DNA of 48,430 nt from Bacteroidales bacterium. Its GTDB lineage: Bacteria > Bacteroidota > Bacteroidia > Bacteroidales > P3. A program made the translations under genes and the position numbers. The stretch is from assembly GCA_017439185.1 (NCBI GenBank), contig JAFRTM010000018.1, positions 1-48,430 on the forward strand. Direction: 5' to 3'. This document shows, piece by piece, positions 25,321-33,131 of the stretch; positions within the stretch are counted from its first letter, which is position 1, and each line of letters starts with the position of its first letter. The notes under the pieces are model-generated. The model was not told where the DNA came from. It was given only the letters and a program-made list of their open reading frames with translations, and ran no database searches.

Positions 25321-25489
25321 GTTATAGTTTGTCGTTTTTCTACCTCTTTCCAATTTTTGCTCATTTTTTTATTCAAGCACCTAACTCTTTCTAACTTAGT
25401 TAATTAAGTAAAGATGCCCACATTTTACCCATTTCCCACGTTCCAAACCTTTTCCCCTTCCATTTCCGTCATCTTCCACCTCCCACTTC

Positions 25490-25545
25490 TGCCATTTTTG
25501 TCATACCGAAATATACAAATCTGCCAAAGTCTGCCATTTTTGTCA
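25490..25545. promoter_or_regulatory. two identical palindromic sites upstream of the hsp20 promoter
   Basis: TGCCATTTTTGTCA occurs at 25490-25503 and again at 25532-25545. Each is an imperfect palindrome (TGCCA-N4-TGTCA). The starts are 42 bp apart, four helical turns, so both would face the same side of the DNA. A third half-like TCTGCCA lies at 25520-25526. They lie directly upstream of the sigma-54 promoter and are the natural candidates for binding sites of an NtrC-family activator. Confidence 0.6.
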
Positions 25546-25556
25546 GTACCCCTATT

Positions 25557-25573
25557 TTGGCACGGGAATTGCA
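25557..25573 (+). promoter_or_regulatory. sigma-54 (RpoN) promoter of hsp20
   Basis: The sequence TTGGCACGGGAATTGCA matches the sigma-54 consensus TGGCACG-N4-TTGC exactly. The GG (25559-25560) and GC (25571-25572) are separated by 10 bp as required. Transcription would start near 25584, leaving a leader of about 75 bases before the hsp20 ATG. Confidence 0.88.
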
Positions 25574-25643
25574 TCCACTAAAAGTGAGAGCGTTCCCACG
25601 ACGGGGACACCAAAAACAAGACAAATAACAAACAAAAAAAAAT

Positions 25644-25649
25644 AGGAGG
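25644..25649 (+). promoter_or_regulatory. strong Shine-Dalgarno site of hsp20
   Basis: AGGAGG lies 8 bp before the ATG at 25658. A full Shine-Dalgarno sequence is uncommon in Bacteroidota, whose leaders are mostly A-rich, and fits a gene that needs strong translation on induction. Confidence 0.8.
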
Positions 25650-25657
25650 ACAAAATT

Positions 25658-26095
25658 ATGTTAGTAACAAGAAGAAACCAGAACCTGATGCCCGCACTCT
25701 TCAACGAGCTTTTCGACTTCGGTAACGACCTTATCTCCACCGAACACACCATGACCCCGAAACTCAACATCTCCGAGTCGGACAAATCCTACGACATGGA
25801 GCTCTGTGTCCCCGGCCTTCGCAAAGAGGACCTCGCCATCTCCATCGACTCCGACAACCAGCTCGTCGTCGAGATGCAGCAGAAACACGAGGAAAAGCAC
25901 GAAGACAAGGACAACCGCCACTATCTGCGCCACGAATTCTCATCGATGCAGTTCAAGCAAGCCTTCTGCCTGCCCGACAACGTGAAACGCGACCAGATCT
26001 CCGCACGCGTCGAAAACGGCATCCTCTACATCACACTGCCAAAATTCACCGTCGAGGAGAAGAAAGCCTTGGCGCAGACCATCGCCATCCAATAA
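25658..26095 (+). CDS. Hsp20 / alpha-crystallin small heat-shock protein
   Basis: Small heat-shock proteins bind unfolding proteins in the cytoplasm without ATP and hold them for refolding. The 145-residue product has the alpha-crystallin domain (about 35-135). Its core includes SYDMELCVPGLRKEDLAISID, VVEMQQKHEE, the EFSSMQFKQAFCLPDNV segment and ARVENGILYITLPK. The C-terminal IxI-like motif is present only loosely (TIAIQ). The gene is monocistronic: a sigma-54 promoter with two palindromic upstream sites precedes it and an intrinsic terminator follows. That arrangement implies strong, regulated expression. Confidence 0.94.
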   Translation: MLVTRRNQNLMPALFNELFDFGNDLISTEHTMTPKLNISESDKSYDMELCVPGLRKEDLAISIDSDNQLVVEMQQKHEEKHEDKDNRHYLRHEFSSMQFKQAFCLPDNVKRDQISARVENGILYITLPKFTVEEKKALAQTIAIQ

Positions 26096-26132
26096 TCCTC
26101 ACGCAAGATTAACTCATTGTTTTACAGCCCGA

Positions 26133-26167
26133 GGGGCGGACAAATCACAAGTCCGCCCCTTTTTTTT
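26133..26167 (+). terminator. intrinsic terminator of hsp20
   Basis: The stem GGGGCGGAC/GTCCGCCCC (26133-26141 and 26151-26159) has a 9-base loop and is followed by eight T residues at 26160-26167. Confidence 0.95.
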
Positions 26168-26189
26168 CCCCCTTTATATAAAAATAAAT

Positions 26190-26220
26190 TTTGCCAAACC
26201 AATAACTCTTCGTATCTTTG
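26190..26220 (+). promoter_or_regulatory. primary-sigma promoter of the ruvC operon
   Basis: TTTG at 26190-26193, a 19-bp spacer and TATCTTTG at 26213-26220 match the Bacteroides -33/-7 consensus exactly. The leader to the ruvC ATG is about 45 bases. Confidence 0.85.
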
Positions 26221-26271
26221 CAGTTTAATATTTATTGTTCACCATACAATAACGTTCACTCTATCAGCATA

Positions 26272-26859
26272 ATGGACCACATTGTACTCGGCATCGACCC
26301 CGGTTCCCTCATCATGGGCTACAGCATTCTCGCCGTCCGCGACGACCGGCCCTCGCTCGTGACCATGGACGTCCTCTACCTCAAGAAAATCGACGACTAC
26401 AACCAGCGCATCCGTGCCATCTTCGACAATGTCATCTCCATCATCGACACCCACCACCCCGACCACCTCGCCATCGAGGCACCCTTCTTCGGCAAGAACG
26501 TACAGTCGATGCTCAAACTCGGACGAGCCCAAGGTGTAGCCATAGCCGCCGCCATGAGCCGCGACATCCCTTTCACCGAGTACGAACCGGCCGTCATAAA
26601 GCAGTACATCACCGGCAACGGCAACGCCACCAAGGAGCAGGTGGCGCGGATGCTCCAGATGCAGCTCGCCTTCACCGACGAGCCCAAGTATCTCGACGCC
26701 ACCGACGCCCTCGCCGCCGCCTATTGCCACTTCCTCCAACTCACCCATCCCATGGCCGCTCTCCACCAGCAGCTCAAGACCAAGACCCACCGCACCAAGT
26801 CGCGCCGTCAGCAATGGTCCGACTTTTTAATGAACAATCCCGACAAGATTCAGAAATAG
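26272..26859 (+). CDS. ruvC: Holliday junction resolvase RuvC
   Basis: RuvC cuts Holliday junctions with RuvAB. The 195-residue protein has the acidic catalytic residues in LGIDPGS (Asp 9), LAIEAPFFGKN (Glu near 69) and DATDALAAAYCH, plus the loop GNGNATKEQVARML typical of RuvC. The frame is open upstream to 26218, but that part overlaps the promoter -7 element, so the ATG at 26272 is the start. The NSS transporter gene follows after 19 bp. Confidence 0.95.
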   Translation: MDHIVLGIDPGSLIMGYSILAVRDDRPSLVTMDVLYLKKIDDYNQRIRAIFDNVISIIDTHHPDHLAIEAPFFGKNVQSMLKLGRAQGVAIAAAMSRDIPFTEYEPAVIKQYITGNGNATKEQVARMLQMQLAFTDEPKYLDATDALAAAYCHFLQLTHPMAALHQQLKTKTHRTKSRRQQWSDFLMNNPDKIQK

Positions 26860-26878
26860 CAACACATAATCTAACGAT

Positions 26879-28246
26879 ATGGCTGAAAAACAAGGTTTCA
26901 CTTCCTCCTTCGGAGCAATCGCCGCAGCAGTAGGTTCTGCCGTAGGACTCGGTAACATCTGGCGCTTCCCATATATTTGCGGACAGTATGGCGGTGGCGC
27001 TTTCCTCCTCGTCTATCTCATCTTCGTCTTCCTCATAGGCATGCTCCTTATGCTCTCCGAGTTCATCATCGGACGCCGTTCCCAGCACTCGCCCATCTTC
27101 GCCTACGAGTCCCTCTCGCCCCATAAAGCTTGGCGTTATGCCGGACTCCTCGGCCTCATCACCTGCTTCCTCATCCTCGGACTCTACCTCGTCATCTCGG
27201 GATGGACCACCAACTATGTCTTCGACTCCATCACCGGCCACCTCGCCGGCCTCTCCCCCGACCAGCTCGACTCCCACTTCGCCTCCTTCTCCTCCAGCGC
27301 CCTCCGTCCCATAATCTTCATCGCCATATTCCTCGCGCTCACCGCCCTCGTCATCATCGGCGGCGTACAGAAAGGCATCGAGAAAGTCTCCAAAATTCTC
27401 ATGCCCGTCCTCGTGGTACTCCTCGCCATCCTCTGCGTCCGTTCGGTCACCCTCCCCGGCGCCTCGGCAGGACTCGAATACCTCTTCCGTCCCGACTTCT
27501 CCAAGCTCACCGGCGAAGGTATCCTCGCCGCACTCGGGCAGGCCCTCTTCTCCCTCTCAGTCGGCATGGGCGTGATGATAGTCTATGGCTCATATATTCC
27601 CAATAACGACAATCTCCTCAAGACCTCCCTCTGGATTACCGTCTGCGACACACTCATCGCCATCCTCGCCGGCATCGCCATCTTCCCGGCCGTCTTCGCC
27701 TGTGGGCAAGACCCTGCCGGCGGTCCCGGACTGGTGTTCAAGATACTCCCTGCCGTGTTCAACTCCATGAACCCCGAGTCGGGTCTTCCCTTCGGCACCA
27801 TATTCGCCTCACTCTTCTTCATCCTCCTCACCATCGCGGCCCTCACCTCCTCCATCTCGCTCCTCGAAGCCCAGGTGGCCTGGGGTAGCGAATACCATCC
27901 CAAACACCGCACTCGCCACACCCTCATCCTCTCCGCCATCGTACTCGCCATTGCAGCATTCTGCTCCCTCTCCAACGGAGTACTCAGCCACCTGAAAGTT
28001 GCCGGTTCCACCATCTTCGACCTTATCGACCATATCAACTCCATCTATCTCCCGCCTCTCTGCGCGCTCCTCACCGTGCTTTTCACCGGATGGGTGATGC
28101 CCAAGTCCGACATACGCGACGAGCTCTCCAACCACGGTTCGCTGCGCATCTCCTACTTCGGCATCTACTATTTCATCATACGCTACATCGCCCCGCTGGC
28201 GCTCCTCGTGGTCCTCGTCACGGGCATCATCAACAGTCTCCACTGA
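26879..28246 (+). CDS. sodium-dependent transporter, NSS (SLC6) family
   Basis: NSS proteins take up amino acids or amines driven by sodium. The 455-residue protein has the family signature AAVGSAVGLGNIWRFPY near the N-terminus (unwound helix 1 with the sodium/substrate site), GGGAFLLVYLIF, and about eleven or twelve hydrophobic helices. The middle holds SVGMGVMIVYGSYI, corresponding to helix 6. The substrate cannot be read from the sequence. It lies between ruvC and the transglutaminase-like lipoprotein gene, with gaps of 19 and 4 bp, so the three are co-transcribed. The coding strand is very rich in C. Confidence 0.93.
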   Translation: MAEKQGFTSSFGAIAAAVGSAVGLGNIWRFPYICGQYGGGAFLLVYLIFVFLIGMLLMLSEFIIGRRSQHSPIFAYESLSPHKAWRYAGLLGLITCFLILGLYLVISGWTTNYVFDSITGHLAGLSPDQLDSHFASFSSSALRPIIFIAIFLALTALVIIGGVQKGIEKVSKILMPVLVVLLAILCVRSVTLPGASAGLEYLFRPDFSKLTGEGILAALGQALFSLSVGMGVMIVYGSYIPNNDNLLKTSLWITVCDTLIAILAGIAIFPAVFACGQDPAGGPGLVFKILPAVFNSMNPESGLPFGTIFASLFFILLTIAALTSSISLLEAQVAWGSEYHPKHRTRHTLILSAIVLAIAAFCSLSNGVLSHLKVAGSTIFDLIDHINSIYLPPLCALLTVLFTGWVMPKSDIRDELSNHGSLRISYFGIYYFIIRYIAPLALLVVLVTGIINSLH

Positions 28247-28250
28247 TACA

Positions 28251-29480
28251 ATGAAACTTCACCGCTCCATATTGCTCCTACTGCTTGGCACGCTGCTTTT
28301 CTGCTCCTGCAACAACGCGCCGCGCAGCACCACCTACGACCCTGCCAAAGTTGATTTCCAGGCTGCCTATAATCCTTTCCTCGACGGCATCGTCTATCCC
28401 TCCCTCGTGCTCAGCCACGCCTCCTATCAGGGCGACAACACCCTCAACTTCTTCACCATCTCCGTCACCGCACCCACCGACAACGCCGTGCTGCGTGTAG
28501 AGTTCGACTCCACCAACCTCAACTACCTCACCGTCTATCAGCAGACTCTTCCCCATCGCAACACCCGCTATATCCTCTATCCCATGCTCAAGTGGCGCTA
28601 CGACCGCCTGCGCGAGTTCCGTCAGCAAGGCACCACCGACCTCACCGTCACCTGCTACATCAACGACGAAAAGATAGACATCAAGAACCTGCGTCTCTCC
28701 TACCGCTCCATCAACGAGTGTCCGCTCACTCTGTCCGACGGTGCGGGAAAAACGCTCGACTGCCGCTGGCTCTTCTGTGCCTACGTCAACGAGGACCATC
28801 CCCAGATCGACGAGATGCTCTCCGAGATGCTCACCCAAGGGGTGGTGACCCGTTTCACCGGCTACCAGACCAAGAACAACCCACCCGAGCAGCAGGTCAA
28901 AGCCATCTGGTACTACGCCCTCAACCGCGGCATCACCTATTCCTCCATATCCTGTACCTCTAACCCATCAAAACGTGCCAACACGCAGCACATACGCCTC
29001 TTCGACGAGGTTTACCGCCACCGTCAGGCCAACTGTGTCGATGCCTGCGTCTTCTTCGCTTCCATCATGCGTAAGATAGGCCTCAAGCCCGTCATTTTCG
29101 TCGAGCCCTGCCACGCCTATCTCGGCTACTACACCGACCGTCAGCGCAAGAACCTCGCCCTTCTCGAGACCACCATCACCGGATGGGTCAACTTCCCCGA
29201 GCTCGACCACGTGGCCGACTCCAACGGCATGCTTCCCGAGAAGTCCTTCGCCAAAGTGGCCAAATACCTCACTCCCAAACAACAGACCGACTACCTTGAA
29301 GGTACCACCGACCTCGAGACCGTCAAGCACCTCGTAGCCGACTCCCTCTTCCGTAAAGCCTCGGCCTATGACCGCGAAGCCTATAACGCCAACCGCAACT
29401 ATTTCCGCGACTCCACAAACCACCAGTACCGCGAACTCGACATCGAAGCCCTCCGCAAGCTTGTTCAGCCCATCAACTAA
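28251..29480 (+). CDS. transglutaminase-like lipoprotein
   Basis: The 409-residue protein has a lipoprotein signal (LLFCSC, lipid Cys probably 20). A beta-rich N-terminal part (about 40-175) is followed by a transglutaminase-like cysteine-protease fold. The likely catalytic Cys lies in RQANCVDACVFFAS (about residue 262) and the His in PCHAYLGYY (about 287), with an acidic residue in LLETTITGW. It follows the NSS gene after 4 bp. Substrate and crosslinking or peptidase activity are unknown; the acyl-enzyme chemistry is inferred from the fold. It should sit on the outer membrane or face the periplasm. Confidence 0.75.
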   Translation: MKLHRSILLLLLGTLLFCSCNNAPRSTTYDPAKVDFQAAYNPFLDGIVYPSLVLSHASYQGDNTLNFFTISVTAPTDNAVLRVEFDSTNLNYLTVYQQTLPHRNTRYILYPMLKWRYDRLREFRQQGTTDLTVTCYINDEKIDIKNLRLSYRSINECPLTLSDGAGKTLDCRWLFCAYVNEDHPQIDEMLSEMLTQGVVTRFTGYQTKNNPPEQQVKAIWYYALNRGITYSSISCTSNPSKRANTQHIRLFDEVYRHRQANCVDACVFFASIMRKIGLKPVIFVEPCHAYLGYYTDRQRKNLALLETTITGWVNFPELDHVADSNGMLPEKSFAKVAKYLTPKQQTDYLEGTTDLETVKHLVADSLFRKASAYDREAYNANRNYFRDSTNHQYRELDIEALRKLVQPIN

Positions 29481-29504
29481 ACCTCACAAGTCTTTTGATA
29501 AAAT

Positions 29505-30443
29505 CTACCGCGCCTCCTGGTCGTTAGGAGGGAGCGTGTAAGTCTCGCCGTCGTTAGCCGGAAAAGTGTCGGGGAATATAGCCCTGGCCTCGTCGAGAAG
29601 AAGATCCAGATCCTTATAACGTGCCGAGAAGTGCGTGAGCAGCAGCTGCTTCACGCCCGCCTGTCGTGCCAGCTGGGCCGCCTGTGCGGCGGTGCAGTGT
29701 TGCCGCAGGCTGGCGAGACTCTCGAGGCTCTTGTCGAAAGTGCTCTCTATGCACAGCATGGTAGCACCCGTTATGGTGTCGAGGAGTTGCTCGGAATAGG
29801 CCGTGTCGCAGCAGTAGGCGTAGGAGCGCGGCAGCTTGCGGGGCTTGGTGAGCAGCGCGTTGGGAATCACCGTGCCGTCGGCCCCTTCCACGTCGTAGCC
29901 CAGCTTCACCCTCCGGCAGTCCGTGTCGCTCAGGCCGTAGTGCGCCCTCACGTCCTTACGCAGGTTGAGCAGCGGTGGCTGTTCCTCGAATAGAAAGCCG
30001 TAGGTAGGCACCGAATGCAGCAGCGGGAAGGCGGTAACCTTGCATTTCCCGTTCTCAAAAATCACCTCCGGGCCGTCGGGGGCGATCTCGTTCACCGTCA
30101 GTTCGTAGCCCAGATGGCTTCCCGACACCTCGAATATCCTCTCCAGCAGTTCCTTTATGCCCTTGGGTGCGAACACCGTCACCGGCTCGGTGCGGCCGCA
30201 GAGGTGCATCGAGGAGAGCAGTCCCGGCAGGCCGAACCAGTGGTCGCCGTGGAGGTGCGAGATGAATATGGTGGAGAACGCCTGCATCTTCTGGTGGAAC
30301 GCCCTTATCTGGTTCTGAGTCCCCTCGCCGCAGTCCACCAGCATCTTGAAGCAGCCGATGTTCACCACCTGGGCGCTGCAGTGGCGTCCCAGGGTGGGAG
30401 TCGCCGCTCCCGATCCCAGTATCGTTATGGAGAACTCGGTCAT
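29505..30443 (-). CDS. rnz: ribonuclease Z
   Basis: RNase Z removes 3' trailers from tRNA precursors. The 312-residue protein has the start ITILGSGAATPTLGRHCSAQ, the zinc motif SHLHGDHWFG (His 63, His 65, Asp 67, His 68), the exosite-like segment near 120-150, CCDTAYSEQ (metal Asp) and LTHFSARY (final His). Length is typical of the short bacterial form. Its start lies 3 bp after the DUF4831 stop, so it is the last gene of the secA operon. It converges on the transglutaminase-like gene with a 24-bp gap. Confidence 0.95.
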   Translation of the reverse strand: MTEFSITILGSGAATPTLGRHCSAQVVNIGCFKMLVDCGEGTQNQIRAFHQKMQAFSTIFISHLHGDHWFGLPGLLSSMHLCGRTEPVTVFAPKGIKELLERIFEVSGSHLGYELTVNEIAPDGPEVIFENGKCKVTAFPLLHSVPTYGFLFEEQPPLLNLRKDVRAHYGLSDTDCRRVKLGYDVEGADGTVIPNALLTKPRKLPRSYAYCCDTAYSEQLLDTITGATMLCIESTFDKSLESLASLRQHCTAAQAAQLARQAGVKQLLLTHFSARYKDLDLLLDEARAIFPDTFPANDGETYTLPPNDQEAR

Positions 30444-30446
30444 CGG

Positions 30447-31595
30447 TCAGTTTTTATAGAACAGGAGGTCGCCGGTACGAGCGTCGAATATAGCCTGGAA
30501 CTTGCGTCTGGGCAGGTCCACCACCGGACCGAACTGAGCCACCTTCACCTCCGTCTCGAACGAGAACTGCGAGCCGAAGACGGTCACTGTAGCCGTCTCG
30601 GCCTGGCGGTATTTGAAAGTGTTGCGGTTGCCCACGTTGTCGTCTTTTCTGCGTCCCGAGGTGCGGAACTTCACGAAGCGTGCGGCGCTGCGGAGGGTGT
30701 TCTCGCAGCGTATGATGCATCTCACCGTGTCCATGCCCGCCTCTATGTTTTCACGGCTGCAGAGCCCCTTCTGGGGCGAGAAGCCGAAGAGTACCACACT
30801 CTGCGAGTCTATCATCGTTTTCTCGTCTCTTGGCTCTATGTAGAAACGCACCGTCTCGCGCCTGGTACGGCCGAGGAACTGGCTGAGGATTCTCTCCTCC
30901 TGCTCCGCCAGCCGGTCCACGAGGTATTTTATCCCTTCGGGGGTATAGGAGCCTTCATATTCGCCGTAGAGCAGCTGCTGACGCTTGTTCTGCAGTTCTT
31001 CGAGGCGTTCGGCGGCGGCAATGGCACGCTGGCGTATGTTGCGGCTGTCCTTCTTGCTGGACACCAGCGAAGGGTGACCTTTGCGGTCGCCGCGCACGTA
31101 GAAGGTGTCGGTGCGGTCGTAGAGGTTGTTCTGCGGCACGAGGTCCTCGTCGTCGTTGTCGGGCGAATAGGAGCCCCGTCGCTTGTTGTAGCTGTCGAAC
31201 TCCTTGAGATCTTCCTGGTCCACTCCCACCGACCTCAGGAGGTGACGGCTGTCCACCACCACCGAGAGACCACGCGGATCAATGAAGTAATAGTGTCGCG
31301 GATCGGCCTCGTTCACCCCTTCCACCGTGATATTGTCGATGGCGAAGGGAGCCTGCACGTCGAGCTTGTCGAGACCGAGCATCTCCTGGGCGAACTCGGC
31401 GAAGGGAGCCTCGGCGTAGTCGCGTTTCTCGAAGGTTACCGCCACACACACCTTGGTCTTGGGCAGTGCGTACATCAGGCCACCCTTTACCGGCATCAGC
31501 GGTTTCGACTTGACGGGATAGACCTTGTATCCGGCACAGGAGCAGGCCATCGCCGCCACGAGGGCCAGCGTCATATATGTTGCTATACGTTTCAT
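30447..31595 (-). CDS. DUF4831 family lipoprotein
   Basis: The 382-residue product starts at 31595; the same frame stays open far upstream but there only shadows the symporter gene. It has a lipoprotein-like signal (AAMACSCAG, Cys 18 or 20). A beta-rich body follows with TKVCVAVTFEKRDYAEAPFAEF, YFIDPRGLSVVVDSRH and, near the C-terminus, VVDLPRRKFQAIFDARTGDL, the family's ending. The central part, about 190-240, is helical and charged. The function is unknown. The ATG overlaps the symporter stop by 4 bp, indicating coupling. Confidence 0.75.
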   Translation of the reverse strand: MKRIATYMTLALVAAMACSCAGYKVYPVKSKPLMPVKGGLMYALPKTKVCVAVTFEKRDYAEAPFAEFAQEMLGLDKLDVQAPFAIDNITVEGVNEADPRHYYFIDPRGLSVVVDSRHLLRSVGVDQEDLKEFDSYNKRRGSYSPDNDDEDLVPQNNLYDRTDTFYVRGDRKGHPSLVSSKKDSRNIRQRAIAAAERLEELQNKRQQLLYGEYEGSYTPEGIKYLVDRLAEQEERILSQFLGRTRRETVRFYIEPRDEKTMIDSQSVVLFGFSPQKGLCSRENIEAGMDTVRCIIRCENTLRSAARFVKFRTSGRRKDDNVGNRNTFKYRQAETATVTVFGSQFSFETEVKVAQFGPVVDLPRRKFQAIFDARTGDLLFYKN

Positions 31596-33070
31596 CTTGC
31601 TGCAGGTTTTTGTTTCATGCCCACCCCCGAGAGCAGAAGGCCGAGGAAGGTGAGCAGTCCGTTGATGAGGAGTAGTTCGAAGCCGAAGTGATAGCCGGTC
31701 CACTGAGGCATGAAAAGCTTCAGGAGGTAACAGATTACCGGCGAGAGCACGGCGACCACCGGCACCGCCCAGTCTCGCACTCTCCGCTTGGTGAAGAGGC
31801 CAAAGGCGTACATGCCCAGCAGCGGCCCGTAGGTGAAGCCTGCTATGTCGAAGAGGGTGTCGATGAGCGATTGAGTATGGAAGGGGCGGAATGCGATGAT
31901 GACCACGAGGTAGAGGAGAGCGAAAGCCACATGCACCAGGCGGCGCAGCCTTAGTTGTTTCTTCTCCGAGAACCCCTTCCTGTCGAATCCGAGGAAGTCG
32001 TAGCAGGTGGTGGTGGTGAGGGCCGTGAGGGTGCCGTCGGCGCTGGAGTAGCCCGCCGCCACCATGCCGAGGACGAACACCACGGCGGTGAAAGGCGAGA
32101 TGTGGAAGGCGATAGAGGGGAATATCTTGTCGCCCACCACATTGCCGCTTTCGTTGGTCGGCAGCGGGAATCCCGTCTCGGCGGCGTAGGCCAGGAGGGC
32201 TGCGCCAAGGCTGAGGAAAAGAATGTTCACCACTATGAAGAGGACACTCGAGGTGAGCACGTTCTTCTGTGCCGCCCTGAGTGACTTGCAGGTGAGGTTC
32301 TTCTGCATCATGTCCTGGTCCAGTCCCGTCATCGTGATGGTGATGAAGGCGCCGCTGAGTATCTGCTTCCAGTAGTATTTGGGGTGGCTGACGTCGGTCT
32401 CGAACATACGGGTGTAGCCCTTCTCGGCCGAGCGTTCCAGGAGCTGAGGCAGGCTCATGTCGAGCTGTTTGAGTATCGCCACCACGGTGACCACGGCGGC
32501 CAGCAGGAGGAAGGTGGTCTGCAACGTGTCGGTCCACACGACAGTCTTGATGCCTCCGCGGAAGGTGTAGAGGAGAATGATAGCGATGAAGATGACCGCC
32601 GGGAGCCAGAACGGCAGACCCCACTCGTGGAACACGAACTCGTAGAGCACGAAGACCACGAGGTACATCCTGAGGGCGCTGCCCAGCAGTCGCGAGATGA
32701 TGAAGAAGAGGCTTCCCGTGCGCTCGCTGGCGATGCCGAAGCGCTGTTCCAGGTAGGAGTATATCGAGGTGAGGTTGAGCTTGTAGTAGAGCGGCAGGAG
32801 GAGGAAGGCGATGACGGCGTAGCCTATGACGTAGCCGAACACCAGGGGCATATATGTGAAGTCGCCGGCATAAACTCCGCCCGGCACCGACATGAAGGTG
32901 ACGCCGCTGAGGCTGGCCCCTATCATGCCGTAGGCCACCACGAACCAGGGCGACTTCCTTCCTCCGCGGAAGAAGGCGTCGTTGCCGCTCCCCTTCCTCG
33001 AGGTGAGCCACATCACCAGGAAGAGCAGCACCGTGTAGGCGGCGAAGCATATCAGTATGGTCAGTTCCAT
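31592..33070 (-). CDS. sodium:solute symporter (SSS family)
   Basis: The 492-residue membrane protein has about thirteen hydrophobic helices. It shows SSS-family features: FFRGGRKSPWFVVAYGMIGASLSGVTF at the sodium-site helix 1, GYVIGYAVIAFLLLPLYYKL, then FRGGIKTVVWTDTLQT and GLDQDMMQKNL, the latter typical of the sialic-acid/proline/glucose type symporters. The substrate is unresolved. It lies 61 bp after secA and overlaps the DUF4831 gene by 4 bp. Confidence 0.9.
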   Translation of the reverse strand: MELTILICFAAYTVLLFLVMWLTSRKGSGNDAFFRGGRKSPWFVVAYGMIGASLSGVTFMSVPGGVYAGDFTYMPLVFGYVIGYAVIAFLLLPLYYKLNLTSIYSYLEQRFGIASERTGSLFFIISRLLGSALRMYLVVFVLYEFVFHEWGLPFWLPAVIFIAIILLYTFRGGIKTVVWTDTLQTTFLLLAAVVTVVAILKQLDMSLPQLLERSAEKGYTRMFETDVSHPKYYWKQILSGAFITITMTGLDQDMMQKNLTCKSLRAAQKNVLTSSVLFIVVNILFLSLGAALLAYAAETGFPLPTNESGNVVGDKIFPSIAFHISPFTAVVFVLGMVAAGYSSADGTLTALTTTTCYDFLGFDRKGFSEKKQLRLRRLVHVAFALLYLVVIIAFRPFHTQSLIDTLFDIAGFTYGPLLGMYAFGLFTKRRVRDWAVPVVAVLSPVICYLLKLFMPQWTGYHFGFELLLINGLLTFLGLLLSGVGMKQKPAAR

Positions 33071-33131
33071 TGCCCTTTGTTGCGGAAGGTTGCGAGCGGC
33101 GCCTTAGCGGGACTCTGGCCTTCTGTTTTCC

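Larger units (their letters stand above)
24974..25557. other. AT-rich divergent intergenic region, DUF488/hsp20
   Basis: The region contains A- and T-rich low-complexity DNA of the TTTCAATTTTCAA type (about 25165-25200), two repeats shared with the queF/pfkA gap (25083-25106 and 25280-25320), a 10-bp inverted repeat (25203-25261) and, at the right end, the sigma-54 regulatory sites of hsp20. I see no credible small gene. Confidence 0.6.

Noticed and set aside
24974-25557. A small RNA or peptide gene in the DUF488/hsp20 gap
   Set aside because: Only low-complexity and repeat DNA is visible; no promoter-terminator pair or credible frame.
30015-31691. 558-residue plus-strand open frame opposite rnz and the DUF4831 gene
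   Set aside because: It overlaps two well-supported genes and its product has no domain features.
31596-33050. Upstream extension of the DUF4831 frame through the symporter gene
   Set aside because: It is Arg/Pro/Gly-rich frame-shadow sequence; the symporter is real and the DUF4831 protein starts with a lipoprotein signal at 31595.
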